Positions 9,069-16,919 of a DNA stretch of 44,449 nt are shown piece after piece. The position numbers and the translations under genes were made by a program. The DNA is taken from the NCBI RefSeq assembly GCF_902381825.1, contig NZ_LR698973.1, positions 99,947 to 144,395 of the forward strand, given 5' to 3'. Source of the stretch: Pseudocoprococcus catus. Lineage in GTDB: Bacteria; Bacillota; Clostridia; Lachnospirales; Lachnospiraceae. The notes below the pieces were generated by a model. That model was not told the DNA's origin. It saw only the letters and a program-made list of their open reading frames with translations, and did no database searches. Each line of letters begins with the position of its first letter. Within the stretch, counting starts at the first letter, position 1.

Positions 9069-10670
9069 ATGAAGCTGTTTTTTTCGGGAGCGGCACATGA
9101 GGTAACAGGCAGCAAGCATTATCTCGAAGCGGCAGGCAAGAAGATTCTCATTGACTGTGGTATGGAGCAAGGCAAGAATCTTTATGAGAATCAGGAAATT
9201 CCGGTTCCTGCTTCTGATGTGGATTACGTTTTTTTGACACATGCCCATATTGATCATTCGGGAATGTTGCCTTTATTGTATAATCAGGGGTTCAAAGGCA
9301 GTGTTTATACAACAGAGGCAACACAGCAGCTCTGCCAGATCATGCTGCTTGACAGTGCGCATATCCAGGAATTTGAAGCGGAGTGGAAGAACCGTAAGGG
9401 CAAGCGTGCGGGCATACCGCCGGTTGTACCGATTTATACCACGGAAGATGCAGTGGGGATTCTTCAGTATTTTGTACCATGCCGGTATGAGGAGAAGATA
9501 CAGGTATGCGAAGGGATAGAAATCCGTTTTGTGGATGCGGGACATTTGCTGGGGTCAGCCAGCATCGAGGTATGGGTGACAGAACAGGGTGTGACGAAGA
9601 AGCTTGTATTTTCCGGTGATATCGGCAATACGAATCAGCCGATCATCAAGAATCCACATTATATTAAGGATGCGGATTATGTCATTATGGAATCCACGTA
9701 TGGGGACAGAAGCCATGGTCCGCGTCCGGATTATATCAAGGAATTGACAGCAATCATCCAACGGACATTTGACCGGGGCGGCAATGTAGTCATTCCTTCC
9801 TTTGCTGTTGGACGAACTCAGGAGATGCTTTACTTTATTAGGCAGATTAAGGCGGAAGGCCTTGTGAAGAACCATGATAATTTTGAGGTGTATGTGGACA
9901 GTCCACTGGCAGTGGAAGCAACGAATGTTTTCAACAGGAATGTACCGGGATATTATGATGATGATGCGATGGCACTGATCAAACAGGGTATCAATCCGAT
10001 CAGTTTTCCGGGTCTGAAGACGGCCGTTACAAGTGATGATTCCATTGCAATCAATGTATCCACGACACCGAAGGTGATCATATCTGCTTCCGGTATGTGT
10101 GATGCCGGCCGTATCCGTCATCATCTGAAACATAATCTGTGGCGTCCGGAATGTACGATCCTCTTTGTCGGCTATCAGTCCGTAGGCACACTGGGACGTA
10201 ATCTTGTGGAAGGCGCGACGGAAGTGAAGCTTTTTGGCGAGACCATTGAAGTACAGGCAGAGATCACTTCCCTGGCAGGCGTCAGCGGTCATGCAGACTG
10301 CGAAGGCCTGATGAAATGGATCGGGGCCTTTGAGAAGAAGCCGAAGAGAGTTTTCGTTGTTCATGGTGAGGATACAGTGACAGATGTATTTGCAGCCAGG
10401 ATCAAAGACGAATTAGGGATTGATGCAGTAGCACCATATACCGGTGCGGAATATGACCTGTTGACGAATGAATGTCTGCAGGCTCCGGAACCGGTACGAG
10501 TTACGCCGAAGAAGGCGATGCAGCGCAAGGCAGCGACAGTCTTTGAACGTCTGCTTAATGCAGGACGCCGCCTGATGCTTGTGATCCGCCACAATGAAGG
10601 CGGAACCAACAAGGATCTGACCCGATTTACCAATGAGATCAATAATCTCTGTGACAAATGGGATCGTTAA
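9069..10670 (+). CDS. MBL-fold beta-CASP RNA metallo-hydrolase
   Basis: Predicted ribonuclease of the CPSF/Ysh1-like branch of the metallo-beta-lactamase superfamily. The metal-binding HxHxDH motif is H58, H60, D62, H63 (LTHAHIDHSGMLP). A second His lies in DAGHLLGSAS and an Asp in FSGDIGNTN. The beta-CASP insert follows (SASGMCDAGRIRHHL), and the C-terminal metal His is in GVSGHADCEGL. The 533 residues match bacterial relatives. ATG 9069 is chosen over 9012 because AAGAAGGGGGG precedes it and the longer frame would span a promoter. It stands alone between engB and spoIIIA. Exact RNA substrate unknown. Confidence 0.9.
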   Translation: MKLFFSGAAHEVTGSKHYLEAAGKKILIDCGMEQGKNLYENQEIPVPASDVDYVFLTHAHIDHSGMLPLLYNQGFKGSVYTTEATQQLCQIMLLDSAHIQEFEAEWKNRKGKRAGIPPVVPIYTTEDAVGILQYFVPCRYEEKIQVCEGIEIRFVDAGHLLGSASIEVWVTEQGVTKKLVFSGDIGNTNQPIIKNPHYIKDADYVIMESTYGDRSHGPRPDYIKELTAIIQRTFDRGGNVVIPSFAVGRTQEMLYFIRQIKAEGLVKNHDNFEVYVDSPLAVEATNVFNRNVPGYYDDDAMALIKQGINPISFPGLKTAVTSDDSIAINVSTTPKVIISASGMCDAGRIRHHLKHNLWRPECTILFVGYQSVGTLGRNLVEGATEVKLFGETIEVQAEITSLAGVSGHADCEGLMKWIGAFEKKPKRVFVVHGEDTVTDVFAARIKDELGIDAVAPYTGAEYDLLTNECLQAPEPVRVTPKKAMQRKAATVFERLLNAGRRLMLVIRHNEGGTNKDLTRFTNEINNLCDKWDR

Positions 10671-10707
10671 TGGTATCCTATCATAGGTAACAGAGACAAC
10701 CAATCAT

Positions 10708-10786
10708 AAAATCTTCATCAGCTGAATATATTTCTTACCAGAGGTGATGCCAATGGATAGAAAAGAGCAGCTGATGAAGATTTTTT
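10708..10786 (+). promoter_or_regulatory. 17-bp inverted repeat with T-tract around the spoIIIAA start
   Basis: AAAATCTTCATCAGCTG (10708-10724) is perfectly complementary to 10768-10784. The right arm runs into TTTTTT (10781-10786). The 43-nt loop contains the AGAGGTG ribosome-binding site and the ATG at 10753. As RNA this resembles an intrinsic terminator straddling the translation start. A sigma-E-like -10 (CATAAAAT, 10705-10712) overlaps the left arm, so transcripts begun there would lack most of that arm. The mechanism is inferred; the repeat itself is plain in the sequence. Confidence 0.7.
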
Positions 10787-11808
10787 CCGTTCGTATCAGG
10801 GAAATATTGACGGCATTGCCGGTGCATATAGGCAGACTTCAGGAAATCCGGCTGCGGGCGGGCAGGCCTTTGATGATTTTATATGATAACAAAGAATATC
10901 TGGCAGGCTCGGAAGGTAATATTGTGACAGAATCATCGGAAGCTTATCATGTTTCGGCACAGGAAATTCAAGAGACAATGACGTATCTCAGTCATTATTC
11001 CATCTATGCTTATGAGGAGGAAATACGACAGGGATTTCTGACCATTCAAGGCGGACATCGGGTGGGTATAGCAGGAAAAGTTCTGTCGGATGGAAATGGT
11101 ATCAGGAGTATACGTCCTATTACATTTTTGAATGTCCGTCTGGCCCATGAGGTCAGGGGCTGTGCCGATGAATTAATGCCCTGGCTGTATGAAGAGGGCA
11201 GACCCTGCAGTACATTAATCCTGTCGCCGCCGGGGTGCGGAAAGACAACGATGCTTCGGGATGTGATCCGACAGTTTTCCAATGGCTGTGGACAGGAAGC
11301 GGGACGAAGAGTGGGAGTGGTGGATGAACGTTCAGAGATCGCTGCCTGCTATCGCGGTATTCCGCAGAATGATATGGGTATTCGGACGGATGTGCTGGAT
11401 GGCTGCGCCAAACATATGGGTATGCAAATGATGCTGAGGTCCATGACACCGGAGATTCTGGCGGTGGATGAGATCGGCAGCAGGACAGATAAGGAGGCGA
11501 TAGACGCTGTCATGAATTGCGGTTGTTGTCTGCTGGCAACGGCACATGGCGCTTCGATGGAAAAAATGCAGATGCGGCCGGCCCTTCGGCAGATGGCTGA
11601 GGAAAAAATATTTGAACGGTATGTTATACTCAGCCGAAAGAATACAGTCGGCAAAGTGGAGGCTATTCTTAATGCAGACATGGATTTTCTTTATCAAAAT
11701 CATCGGGGCGATCTGTGTCATGACAGGATGCGGCGGAGCAGGACTGGCTATGGGCGTCTCCTGGAAGAGGCGCTATGTACAGCTGGGACAGATGCAGCGG
11801 TCACTTAG
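10753..11808 (+). CDS. spoIIIAA: Stage III sporulation protein AA (ATPase)
   Basis: Secretion-type ATPase of the SpoIIIA-SpoIIQ channel that links mother cell and forespore. Walker A SPPGCGKTT is at residues 158-166, and Walker B ILAVDEIGS is near 235-243. ATG 10753 is favoured because AGAGGTGA precedes it; a GTG at 10744 opens the same frame. The 351 residues are longer than usual. The last 46 codons overlap spoIIIAB in another frame, giving an unusual tail with no family resemblance that I can recognise. First gene of an eight-gene operon, normally transcribed by sigma E in the mother cell. Confidence 0.93.
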   Translation: MDRKEQLMKIFSVRIREILTALPVHIGRLQEIRLRAGRPLMILYDNKEYLAGSEGNIVTESSEAYHVSAQEIQETMTYLSHYSIYAYEEEIRQGFLTIQGGHRVGIAGKVLSDGNGIRSIRPITFLNVRLAHEVRGCADELMPWLYEEGRPCSTLILSPPGCGKTTMLRDVIRQFSNGCGQEAGRRVGVVDERSEIAACYRGIPQNDMGIRTDVLDGCAKHMGMQMMLRSMTPEILAVDEIGSRTDKEAIDAVMNCGCCLLATAHGASMEKMQMRPALRQMAEEKIFERYVILSRKNTVGKVEAILNADMDFLYQNHRGDLCHDRMRRSRTGYGRLLEEALCTAGTDAAVT

Positions 11809-12208
11809 AATGCTGCATGGTGAAATCAGGTATACAGGGGCAGAACTTCCGGAAGCCATCGATCAGATAGCCCTTCGTCAGGAAAAGCCCTTCTCAGATT
11901 TTTATCACGGCCTATCAGAGCAAATGCGCCGAATGGATGGGCAATCATTGAAAACTTTATGGCAGACGGAAATTGAAAAATGTCTGAATAACACCTATCT
12001 GACAAAGGAGGATAAACAGATTTTTCTGGAGTCCGGCAGTCAGCTTGGGTATCTGGACCGACAGATGCAGCTGTCATCCCTGGAAGCCTGTATGGCACAG
12101 ATTGAAGACAATCAAAATATGATTCGGAAAAATATGAAGGAAAAACAGAAACTCAGTGTTGCACTTGGACTTTTGTCCGGTTTTTTTATTATAATCCTGT
12201 TAATATGA
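11672..12208 (+). CDS. spoIIIAB: Stage III sporulation protein AB
   Basis: Membrane component of the SpoIIIA complex, resembling GspF-like platform proteins. It starts MQTWIFFIKIIGAICVMTG, a short N-terminal membrane segment, and ends in a second hydrophobic segment (LGLLSGFFIIILLI). The body is helical. ATG 11672 has GTGGAGG at 11656-11662, 9 nt upstream, and gives the standard length (178 residues). The open frame back to 11546 is only a reading through of spoIIIAA. It therefore overlaps spoIIIAA by 137 nt, which suggests translational coupling. Confidence 0.92.
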   Translation: MQTWIFFIKIIGAICVMTGCGGAGLAMGVSWKRRYVQLGQMQRSLRMLHGEIRYTGAELPEAIDQIALRQEKPFSDFYHGLSEQMRRMDGQSLKTLWQTEIEKCLNNTYLTKEDKQIFLESGSQLGYLDRQMQLSSLEACMAQIEDNQNMIRKNMKEKQKLSVALGLLSGFFIIILLI

Positions 12209-12227
12209 TTTTTCCGGGAGGTCCGGT

Positions 12228-12422
12228 ATGACAGTCAATGTAATTTTTAAAATAGCAGCCGTCGGCATCCTTATTTCCGTATTGAATCAGATATTGAAGC
12301 ATTCCGGCAGGGATGACCAGGCTTTTCTGACGAGTCTTGCCGGACTGATTCTTGTATTGATGTGGATTATTCCGTATATTTATGAATTGTTTCAAACAAT
12401 TCAGCAGCTTTTTGCGTTATGA
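12228..12422 (+). CDS. spoIIIAC: Stage III sporulation protein AC
   Basis: Small two-helix membrane protein of the SpoIIIA complex: 64 residues, with hydrophobic helices at about 3-22 and 32-50 separated by a charged loop (KHSGRDDQ). Length and pattern match the family. GGGAGG lies just upstream of ATG 12228. It sits 19 nt after spoIIIAB and 11 nt before spoIIIAD. Confidence 0.93.
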   Translation: MTVNVIFKIAAVGILISVLNQILKHSGRDDQAFLTSLAGLILVLMWIIPYIYELFQTIQQLFAL

Positions 12423-12433
12423 AAGGCGGCTAA

Positions 12434-12823
12434 ATGGAAGTGATCAAAGCAGCTGTCATGGGGATCGCGGCCGCCATGCTGGCTTTATATATGAAATCTG
12501 TCCGGCCGGAATACAGTTCGATGATCAGTATAAGTGCCGGTATTTTTATTTTTGGTTTTGCACTGATTTGTCTTCAGAAAATTACCGGAAGTATTCAGAC
12601 TCTGGGAGAATATCTGGCAGTCAGCCCGGTCTATATAAGAATTCTTCTGCGGATCACAGGCATTGCCTATATCTGTGACTTTGCATCATGTATATGCAAA
12701 GATGCCGGCTATCAGGCGATTGCGGCACAGATTGAGCTTCTGGGCAAATTGACGATCGTTGTTATGAGCCTTCCGGTACTGCAGACATTGATGAGCGCCA
12801 TTACGGAGTTTATCGGAGCCTAA
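12434..12823 (+). CDS. spoIIIAD: Stage III sporulation protein AD
   Basis: Multi-spanning membrane subunit of the SpoIIIA channel, 129 residues with four likely helices. SpoIIIAC and SpoIIIAD are related families. The segments AAMLALYMK and AGIFIFGFALICLQ mark helices one and two. ATG 12434 follows AAAGGCGG. Its stop codon directly abuts the spoIIIAE ATG. Confidence 0.93.
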   Translation: MEVIKAAVMGIAAAMLALYMKSVRPEYSSMISISAGIFIFGFALICLQKITGSIQTLGEYLAVSPVYIRILLRITGIAYICDFASCICKDAGYQAIAAQIELLGKLTIVVMSLPVLQTLMSAITEFIGA

Positions 12824-14119
12824 ATGGAGAGATGGCCAAAAATCAAAATGTGGAAATATATCCTGAGAAAGAAAATGCTGTATGGTATCGGTTTTGTGTG
12901 TGTCCTTATTGGAATGACAGTCACTGGTGTTTGCATAAAGCCTGCAAAAGAAGTACAGGCATCAATCAGTCATGAAGCTGTTAAAGACATCAGATCGGAT
13001 GCTCCAGGAGGGGGAGAGGGTGTTTCTGAACAGCCGGAGGGTGAAAACACGGACGATAAGGATGATCCGTTGGACATGCTGGGAGATCTGTCTGAAATAG
13101 AGGCTGCGGTTTCGGAGGCAATGACCGTCAGGTCTTCTGTATCTTTCAAAGCGATTTTAAAACAGCTGATGACAGGAAGCCTTTCTGAGGCCGGACAGCT
13201 TTTGTTTCAGATGATCCGGGAACAGGTGGCCGGTGGCATTTATGAGAATCAGCAGCTGTTATTCAAAATCGCCTGTTTTGCAGTGATCGGTGCGATATTT
13301 ACGAATTTTGCCATGGCATTTTCAAAAGAGCAGGTGGCGGAAACCGGTTTCTATCTGACTTATACACTGTTAATGACACTGATGATGACATCTTTTATGA
13401 TGACATCTGCCATTGTCCGTGATGTATTGCATTCACTGACAGAATTTATGAAAGTGCTGCTGCCGACGTTTTGTACGGCCCTGACATTTACAACGGGCAG
13501 TCTGCTGTCCGGTGCGTATTATGAATTGATGATGATTGCTATTGCTGCTGCGGACTGGCTGATGAGTTCTTTGATTATGAAAATGATACAGGTGTATGTA
13601 CTGACGGCTCTGGTCAACCATATTTCAAAAGAAGATTATCTTTCAAAACTCAGTGAATTGCTGGCACTGCTGATCCGTTGGAGTATCCGCACCGTTGTGG
13701 GTGTTATCCTTGGTATCAACATCTTGCAGACCATGCTGCTGCCGGCCATCGACCGGGCAAAGGAAACTGTGGCCTATAAGCTTATATCCGCTGTGCCGGG
13801 GGTCGGAACGGCTATGAATACAGCTGTGGGGGCGGTCATTGGCTCCGGTGTGCTTATCCGAAATGTGCTGGGGATGGGAAGCCTGCTGATTATTTTGCTG
13901 ATCTGTGCGGTTCCGGTGGTTCGGGTCTGTATGGTCCTTTTATCATACAAAATTGTACAGGCAGTGATCCAGCCGGTTACGGAAAAACGCCTTCTTGAAG
14001 GAATGGATGCCATGACACAGGGGGTCGGAATGCTGCTGCATGTGCTTGTCAGCTGTGTGCTTATGTTTATTCTCTCTCTGGCGGTGGTCTGCAACGCGGC
14101 TGCGGTTGTTGCGGTATAA
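12824..14119 (+). CDS. spoIIIAE: Stage III sporulation protein AE
   Basis: Large polytopic membrane protein of the SpoIIIA complex, 431 residues. An N-terminal signal/anchor (about residues 17-35) is followed by a polar acidic region (EGENTDDKDDPLD) and then about seven hydrophobic segments, ending in SCVLMFILSLAVVCNAAAVVAV. The motif SAVPGVGTAMNTAVGAVIGS near residues 323-342 is typical of the family. It starts with no gap after spoIIIAD, so translation is probably coupled. Confidence 0.94.
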   Translation: MERWPKIKMWKYILRKKMLYGIGFVCVLIGMTVTGVCIKPAKEVQASISHEAVKDIRSDAPGGGEGVSEQPEGENTDDKDDPLDMLGDLSEIEAAVSEAMTVRSSVSFKAILKQLMTGSLSEAGQLLFQMIREQVAGGIYENQQLLFKIACFAVIGAIFTNFAMAFSKEQVAETGFYLTYTLLMTLMMTSFMMTSAIVRDVLHSLTEFMKVLLPTFCTALTFTTGSLLSGAYYELMMIAIAAADWLMSSLIMKMIQVYVLTALVNHISKEDYLSKLSELLALLIRWSIRTVVGVILGINILQTMLLPAIDRAKETVAYKLISAVPGVGTAMNTAVGAVIGSGVLIRNVLGMGSLLIILLICAVPVVRVCMVLLSYKIVQAVIQPVTEKRLLEGMDAMTQGVGMLLHVLVSCVLMFILSLAVVCNAAAVVAV

Positions 14120-14133
14120 TGGAAGGAGCCGAT

Positions 14134-14661
14134 ATGGAACAGCTTCTGGTCTGGGTAAAAAAACTGGCTGTGTTTATGATTTTGTGCAGCTATATGGAAC
14201 ATCTGCTGCCGGCACAATACAAGAGATATTTTCATATGTGTACCGGCCTTATCCTGATTCTGATGATCACATCGCCGCTGCGGCAGGTGCTTCAGGGCAA
14301 TATTGGGAGTGAGGTAAGCTGTCTGCTTGAGAATCTGAGGACGGGCAGTCAGGTCTATCAGATGAAGGGGGAGGATGGAAAACGATATCAGACCTATTAT
14401 ATGAAGCAATATAAAGCTGCCATGACAGAACAGATCAGGAATCTGGCAGACATGAGCGGATTAAGGGCAGAGGAGATCCGGCTTTCTGTCAATGAAGATG
14501 TGTCCAGTGATTCATACGGATGCCCGACAGAAGTGTCTATGCATGTGCTGTCAGAAGACGGAATGGAGGCAGATAACGGGAGTAAAAAGCAGTTCAGACA
14601 ATTGCTGAGTCAGCAGCTTGGAATGGCAGAAAGTCAGATCCACTTTGGTTATTCGGGGTAG
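14134..14661 (+). CDS. spoIIIAF: Stage III sporulation protein AF
   Basis: Membrane-anchored channel component with two N-terminal hydrophobic segments (KLAVFMILCSYMEHLL and GLILILMITSPL), then a soluble domain ending in the usual SQIHFGYSG. ATG 14134 is chosen because GGAAGGAGCC lies just upstream, between the spoIIIAE stop and this codon. The ATG at 14119 would overlap the stop and leave no ribosome-binding site. 175 residues. Confidence 0.92.
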   Translation: MEQLLVWVKKLAVFMILCSYMEHLLPAQYKRYFHMCTGLILILMITSPLRQVLQGNIGSEVSCLLENLRTGSQVYQMKGEDGKRYQTYYMKQYKAAMTEQIRNLADMSGLRAEEIRLSVNEDVSSDSYGCPTEVSMHVLSEDGMEADNGSKKQFRQLLSQQLGMAESQIHFGYSG

Positions 14662-14675
14662 GGAGGCCGATGAGA

Positions 14676-15278
14676 ATGGCAGATTTCAAAGCATTCTGGC
14701 AGCGGTTTAAAAGCGGTGAAAACGGCGGCAAAGGGCAAAAAGACCGGTTTATGCTTCTGGCACTTGTGGGGCTGCTGATTCTGGTGGCTGTATGGCCGGT
14801 TGGGGGAAAGTCAGGGAAAACATCCGGTCAGACAGAGGCATCAGTGGAGAAAAAGCAGGAGACATCGTATAATTATGCAGATCAGTATGCGGCTGTTATG
14901 GAAAGCAGGTTGAAATCCATGCTTGAGAGTGTGGAAGGTGCCGGAGAAGTGAAGGTGATGATCACCTTAAAAAACAACGGCGAACAGGTGGTGGAAAAAG
15001 ACAGGACTTATTCGGAGAATAAAACCGGGCAGGGGGAACAGAGTGGTCAGACAACAACGAATAATAATATAAGCCGCTCTGAATCCACGGTGTACAGCAG
15101 TTCAAACGGCGGGAGCCCGTATGTGGTCAAACAGATGGAACCGGAAATAGAAGGTGTGCTGGTGGCAGCACAGGGGGGCGGTGACGAGACAGTGGTCAAT
15201 GAAATTACTTATGCCGTGCAGGTATTATTTGATGTACCGGTACATAAAATAAAAGTAGTAAAAATGAGCAGCAGGTAG
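14676..15278 (+). CDS. spoIIIAG: Stage III sporulation protein AG
   Basis: Ring-forming channel protein. There is a cytosolic N-terminus, one membrane helix (about residues 27-43, FMLLALVGLLILVAVW), and an extracytoplasmic ring-building domain with the family motif SMLESVEGAGEVKVMITL. A Ser/Thr/Asn/Gln-rich insertion follows. ATG 14676 is preferred because GGGAGG (14661-14666) is 9 nt away, against 3 nt for ATG 14670. 200 residues. Confidence 0.92.
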   Translation: MADFKAFWQRFKSGENGGKGQKDRFMLLALVGLLILVAVWPVGGKSGKTSGQTEASVEKKQETSYNYADQYAAVMESRLKSMLESVEGAGEVKVMITLKNNGEQVVEKDRTYSENKTGQGEQSGQTTTNNNISRSESTVYSSSNGGSPYVVKQMEPEIEGVLVAAQGGGDETVVNEITYAVQVLFDVPVHKIKVVKMSSR

Positions 15279-15287
15279 GAGGGTATT

Positions 15288-15950
15288 TTGAAACGGCTTT
15301 TCAGGAAAAATCAGATCATTATTACATCTCTGGCAATTATGATCGTCATTGCCGGCTATCTGAATTTTACAGCAGACCAGACAAAACCGGTGAAACAGGA
15401 AGCAGCGGCCGAAACAGCAGAGAAGATCCGGGAGGAAAATATACAGGCTGAGGAGGCAGCAGCCGGTGCGGAGGCAGATATTACATCTTTTCCGGATGAA
15501 GATCTGGCTTCTGTATCAGCCGAGGCAGAGAGCACAGCGGATACAGAGACACCGGAAGGGGAAAAGGTCGGTGAAGCAGTACTTACCAGTTCTGCCTCAG
15601 CAGGCGCATTCAGTGCTTCTGCCAAATTAAACAGAGAGCAGGTGCGTTCAAAAAATGAGGCCTCTTTACTGGAGATCATCAATAATACAGACATATCGGA
15701 AGACATGAAAGCCGATGCGATCGCCAGCATGAACAGAATGACCGACAGAGCAGAAAAAGAGCTGGATGCGGAACTTCTTCTTGAGGCCAAAGGCTTTAAA
15801 GACAGCGTGGTCAGCATCAATGATGATTCTGTGGATGTTATAGTGGGTGCGGCTGAGATTACGGATGAACAGAAAGCGCAGATTGAAGATATCGTGACAC
15901 GCAAGACAGAGAGAAATGTGTCGGATATTGTGATAACAACCATGGAATAA
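15288..15950 (+). CDS. spoIIIAH: Stage III sporulation protein AH
   Basis: Mother-cell membrane protein whose extracytoplasmic domain interlocks with SpoIIQ in the forespore membrane. An N-terminal helix (ITSLAIMIVIAGYLNF) is followed by a long acidic Ala/Glu-rich linker and a YscJ/FliF-like C-terminal domain. The start is TTG at 15288 with GGAGGG upstream; no in-frame ATG fits the anchor. 220 residues. Last gene of the spoIIIA operon. Confidence 0.92.
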   Translation: MKRLFRKNQIIITSLAIMIVIAGYLNFTADQTKPVKQEAAAETAEKIREENIQAEEAAAGAEADITSFPDEDLASVSAEAESTADTETPEGEKVGEAVLTSSASAGAFSASAKLNREQVRSKNEASLLEIINNTDISEDMKADAIASMNRMTDRAEKELDAELLLEAKGFKDSVVSINDDSVDVIVGAAEITDEQKAQIEDIVTRKTERNVSDIVITTME

Positions 15951-15978
15951 GTATTCATTTTTATATGAAAAGATATAC

Positions 15979-16007
15979 TTTTCAAGAGGCGGATACTTTG
16001 GTATAAT
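15979..16007 (+). promoter_or_regulatory. Promoter of asp23
   Basis: TTTTCA (15979-15984), a 17-nt spacer and TATAAT (16002-16007). This marks the switch from the sporulation operon to the vegetative asp23/nusB run. Confidence 0.6.
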
Positions 16008-16042
16008 AGACATAACCAGATGAATATGGAGGTATAGACACA

Positions 16043-16429
16043 ATGGCAAATGAACGTGAGAATAATACGAATTATACAATATATGAAAATGGTCCTTTAG
16101 GAGAGGTTCAGATCGCCAATGAAGTGGTGGCGATCATTGCAGGAATAGCAGCAACCGAAGTGGATGGTGTCGCTGCCATGGCTGGAGATGTTCAGAAGGA
16201 ACTGGTCAGCAAGCTTGGAATGAAGGTTCTGTCCAAAGGTGTACGTATTGCTTTTGAAGACAGCGGTATCCGGGTAGATTTATCCATCATTCTTGAATAT
16301 GGCTGCAGTATTCCTGAAGTAACAGCAGCTGTTCAGGAACGTGTGAAGAGCTCAATTGAGACCATGACCGGACTGAAAGTTGTAGATGTGAACATCCGGG
16401 TCGCTGATGTGAAGATAGACAACGAATAG
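16043..16429 (+). CDS. Asp23/Gls24 family envelope stress response protein
   Basis: Small soluble DUF322-family protein, 128 residues, linked in other Firmicutes to alkaline or envelope stress. Characteristic segments are GEVQIANEVVAIIAGIAATEVDGV (only GEVQIANEVV quoted as the motif) and VQERVKSSIETMTGLKV near the C-terminus. ATG 16043 follows ATGGAGGTATAG. It lies upstream of nusB in many Clostridia. Its biochemical role is not established. Confidence 0.9.
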   Translation: MANERENNTNYTIYENGPLGEVQIANEVVAIIAGIAATEVDGVAAMAGDVQKELVSKLGMKVLSKGVRIAFEDSGIRVDLSIILEYGCSIPEVTAAVQERVKSSIETMTGLKVVDVNIRVADVKIDNE

Positions 16430-16444
16430 CAGAGGGCAGATCTG

Positions 16445-16463
16445 CCGGCTTTGCAAGAGCCGG
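16445..16463 (+). terminator. Possible weak terminator after asp23
   Basis: CCGGCT (16445-16450) pairs with AGCCGG (16458-16463) around TTGCAAG. The downstream stretch has no solid T-tract, so read-through into nusB is likely. Confidence 0.4.
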
Positions 16464-16519
16464 TATGATTTGTCCTTAAGTTTGTTTTTAATTAATGATA
16501 GAATACAGTGGAGGAAAGA

Positions 16520-16915
16520 ATGGGAAGACGCGAATTAAGAGAACATATTTTCAGATTATTATTTCGAAGGGATTTTTTTCCTGAAGAAGAGATGAAAGAG
16601 CAGGAAGCGTTTTATATTGAATATCTGGCGGATCCTGAACAGAAAGAAGTGGACTATATTGTCCAGAAGACAGAGAAGATCATGGCAATGATTCCGGAAC
16701 TGGATACCATGGTCAATGAACATTCCGTCGGATGGCAGACAGAGCGTATGGGCAAGGTGGATCTGACGATCATCCGACTGGCTGTCTATGAGATGAAGTA
16801 CGATGACGATATTCCGGTCAGCGTAGCCATTAATGAAGCTGTAGAACTGGCAAAACGCTACGGATCAGAGAATTCACCGGCATTTATCAACGGTGTGCTT
16901 GCGAAGATGATTTAA
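16520..16915 (+). CDS. nusB: Transcription antitermination factor NusB
   Basis: RNA-binding factor of the rRNA antitermination complex, acting with NusE/S10 on boxA RNA. All-helical, 131 residues, beginning MGRRELREHIFRLLFRRDF. The family C-terminus is present (VAINEAVELAKRYGSENSP, FINGVLAKM). ATG 16520 has GGAGGAAAG directly upstream; the GTG at 16508 is inside that site. xseA starts 4 nt after its stop. Confidence 0.95.
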   Translation: MGRRELREHIFRLLFRRDFFPEEEMKEQEAFYIEYLADPEQKEVDYIVQKTEKIMAMIPELDTMVNEHSVGWQTERMGKVDLTIIRLAVYEMKYDDDIPVSVAINEAVELAKRYGSENSPAFINGVLAKMI

Positions 16916-16919
16916 GGCT

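Noticed and set aside
9555..10364. 269-codon minus-strand open frame
   Set aside because: Antisense shadow of the beta-CASP metallo-hydrolase gene, with Cys/His-rich composition typical of shadow frames.
15356..15985. 209-codon minus-strand open frame rich in Ser/Ala
   Set aside because: Shadow of the low-complexity acidic spoIIIAH linker.
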